In this document: positions 7,270-8,059 of the stretch, one piece after another | How positions within the stretch are numbered: position 1 is the stretch's first letter | Layout: every line of letters starts with the position of its first letter | Source: DATIYW01 sp035517415 | Lineage (GTDB): Bacteria > Acidobacteriota > Thermoanaerobaculia > Thermoanaerobaculales > Thermoanaerobaculaceae | Reading direction: 5' to 3' | DNA length: 8,059 nt | Assembly: GCA_035517415.1 (NCBI GenBank) | Contig: DATIYW010000058.1 | Coordinates: forward strand, 1-8,059 | Made by a program: the position numbers and the translations under genes | The notes under the pieces: model-generated | Told to the model about the DNA's origin: nothing | The model's database searches: none | The model's input: only the letters and a program-made list of their open reading frames with translations

Positions 7270-7325
7270 ATATTGAGTTCCAGATCCGCACCGTCAATCC
7301 TGCTGATTTGTCAAAGAAATGTCAA
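7270..7325 (-). promoter_or_regulatory. Candidate promoter/operator region of the large kinase, with three TTGAC repeats
   Basis: Within the 250-base gap between the two minus-strand kinases is a locally AT-richer stretch. On the minus strand it has TTGACA at 7325-7320, TTGACA at 7314-7309 and TTGACG at 7297-7292, with starts 11 and 17 bases apart. Each resembles a sigma-70 -35 element. Possible -10 partners are weak: CAGGAT (7302-7297) 17 bases after the first, and CAATAT (7275-7270) 16 bases after the third, each 3 of 6. The middle copy overlaps the near-palindrome TTTGACAAA. A promoter here is likely from position and composition; the exact elements are not established. Confidence 0.4.
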
Positions 7326-7348
7326 TCGCAGGCTCAGTTTCCTCGCCG

Positions 7349-7364
7349 TTGGCGACAACGCCAA
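7349..7364. other. Perfect inverted repeat upstream of the large kinase
   Basis: TTGGCG (7349-7354) and CGCCAA (7359-7364) form a 6-bp stem with a 4-base loop, ACAA. It lies 80 bases after the stop of the right-hand kinase and about 24 bases upstream of the TTGAC cluster. No T-run follows on the minus strand. It could be an operator half-site pair, a weak terminator for the upstream kinase, or chance. The rest of 7365-7444 is GC-rich, with no gene or other clear signal. Confidence 0.35.
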
Positions 7365-7444
7365 GCTCACGCCTGAAGAGACGCGGTCCGCCGGGACGCC
7401 GCGCGATCCGCTCCTGGGCAACGCCGCGCCGACGCCGGCTTGCC

Positions 7445-8059
7445 TCAGCCGCCGAGGGCGGCGCGGAGGGCGCCGGCGAGTGTCTGCATGTCGAACGGCT
7501 TCTGCAGGAAGCGGATCTGCCCGGCCTCAATACCGTGGCGCACAGCGTCGTCCTCGGCGTAGCCGGACATCAGGATGACCGCCAACCCGGGCCAGCGCTC
7601 CTGCAGCCCGGCGGCGAGCTCGTTGCCCGCGACGTCGGGGAGGAGGAGGTCGGTCAGGAGCACGGCGAAGCCCGGCTCGGCCGGGAGGCGGCCCGCCTCG
7701 GCGCCCGAGCCGACCGCGACCACGTCGTAGCCGAGCGAGACGAGGATCTCCTTCAGCCCATCCCGCGCACCCGGCTCGTCCTCGACCACCAGCACCCGCT
7801 CGCCGGTCCCGAGCGGCAGTCCGTCCGCGGCAGCGGCGGTCTTGGAGACGGGCGCGAACCCGCCGGAGCCGGCGCGCGGGAGCACGACGCGGAAGCGCGA
7901 GCCGTGGCCCTCCCGCGTCTCTAGCTCGACACTGCCGCCGTGCTGGGTGACGATGCCGTGCACGACCGAGAGACCGAGCCCGGTGCCCTTGCCGGCGCCC
8001 TTGGTGGTGAAGAACGGCTCGAAGATGTGCTCGCGCAGCGGCTCCGGGATGCCGTGACC
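7445..8059 (-). CDS. Hybrid sensor histidine kinase, C-terminal part (HATPase end and receiver), cut by right window edge
   Basis: The last 204 residues of a second minus-strand hybrid kinase. The frame is open to the right edge and starts within the G1 box (GHGIP), so the GTG at 7963, inside SVVHGIV, is not a start. Counting from the edge: G2 box GTGLGLS at 25-31, end of the ATPase fold near Pro61, an Ala-rich linker, then a receiver from about 88 with Glu93/Asp94, phospho-acceptor Asp137 (LLTDLLLPD), Ser165 and Lys187 (QKPFDMQTL). The gene ends with TGA immediately after the receiver and has no output domain. Over this length it aligns without gaps to the end of the large kinase at about 78% identity, so the two are recent tandem paralogues. 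Its H-box, sensory domains and start lie outside the window. The large kinase starts 250 bases downstream behind its own likely promoter, so the two may be expressed separately. Confidence 0.94.
   Translation of the reverse strand, partial: GHGIPEPLREHIFEPFFTTKGAGKGTGLGLSVVHGIVTQHGGSVELETREGHGSRFRVVLPRAGSGGFAPVSKTAAAADGLPLGTGERVLVVEDEPGARDGLKEILVSLGYDVVAVGSGAEAGRLPAEPGFAVLLTDLLLPDVAGNELAAGLQERWPGLAVILMSGYAEDDAVRHGIEAGQIRFLQKPFDMQTLAGALRAALGG
7445..8059 (-). repeat. Direct repeat copy B: 3' end of the right-hand kinase, homologous to 3052-3666
   Basis: Second member of the paralogous repeat, in the same orientation and exactly the same length (615 bases) within the window. The copies agree best in the ATPase region: bases 7986-8035 are identical to 3593-3642. 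They differ most in the linker between ATPase and receiver (residues 67-86 from the edge). Long direct repeats like this can recombine or mislead short-read assembly. Confidence 0.85.

Noticed and set aside
7262..7285. A TGGCA-containing plus-strand stretch considered as a sigma-54 promoter.
   Set aside because: There is no TTGC-type -12 element at the required 10-base GG-GC spacing, and no plus-strand gene follows.
7294..7530. A 78-residue minus-strand frame between the two kinases that could be a small gene.
   Set aside because: It overlaps the 3' end of the right-hand kinase in another frame, has Arg/Ser/Ala-rich low-complexity composition, and runs through the promoter-like region.
1774..7578. 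A plus-strand open frame of 1934 codons running antisense through thiI, the whole large kinase and into the right-hand kinase.
   Set aside because: It crosses three convincing minus-strand genes and their intergenic gaps, is dominated by Arg/Ala/Gly/Asp/Leu, and shows no recognisable domain. Long antisense frames are expected where the real genes have G/C at nearly every third codon position.
3052..8059. The direct repeat considered as a mobile element or recombination site.
   Set aside because: Both copies are in-frame coding sequence for the same conserved ATPase-receiver module, with no terminal inverted repeats, target duplication or transposase. Gene paralogy explains them.

Overview
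The window is high-GC (by eye around 70% or more), densely coding bacterial DNA with strong G/C preference at third codon positions and GTG/TTG starts beside clear GGAGG ribosome sites. Large PAS-rich hybrid histidine kinases, a ThiI without a rhodanese domain and an exported peroxiredoxin suggest an environmental bacterium with many two-component systems, for example of the Acidobacteriota, Myxococcota or a related group. Nothing here fixes the phylum. I see no RNA gene, insertion sequence, CRISPR array or prophage gene.

Layout: (1) 3-1088, plus strand, the C-terminal part of a hybrid histidine kinase cut by the left edge (HisKA, ATPase, receiver). (2) 1186-1707, plus strand, an exported PrxQ/BCP-type peroxiredoxin. 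(3) 1735-2958, minus strand, ThiI (tRNA 4-thiouridine synthase), convergent with the peroxiredoxin across 27 bases that hold a hairpin. (4) 3052-7194, minus strand, a complete 1380-residue membrane hybrid kinase: six predicted membrane helices, three PAS, one GAF, two more PAS, HisKA, ATPase and receiver. (5) 7195-7444, an intergenic stretch with a locally AT-richer, promoter-like part. (6) 7445-8059, minus strand, the C-terminal part of a second hybrid kinase of the same family, cut by the right edge.

The three kinases share one C-terminal transmitter-receiver module. The two minus-strand copies are tandem paralogues whose last 204 residues align without a gap (about 78% identical by hand count). 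The left copy is more diverged and lies on the other strand. None has a DNA-binding output domain, and no Hpt protein or separate response regulator is in view, so their targets lie elsewhere. The peroxiredoxin and ThiI both use reactive cysteines, and one PAS domain of the large kinase resembles the NifL flavin PAS. A redox theme is therefore possible, but it is inference.

Overall this looks like a sensory-kinase cluster around two housekeeping-type genes. I did not find convincing evidence of an undescribed system. The best leads are the kinase duplication, the NifL-like PAS and the repeat-bearing region upstream of the large kinase.
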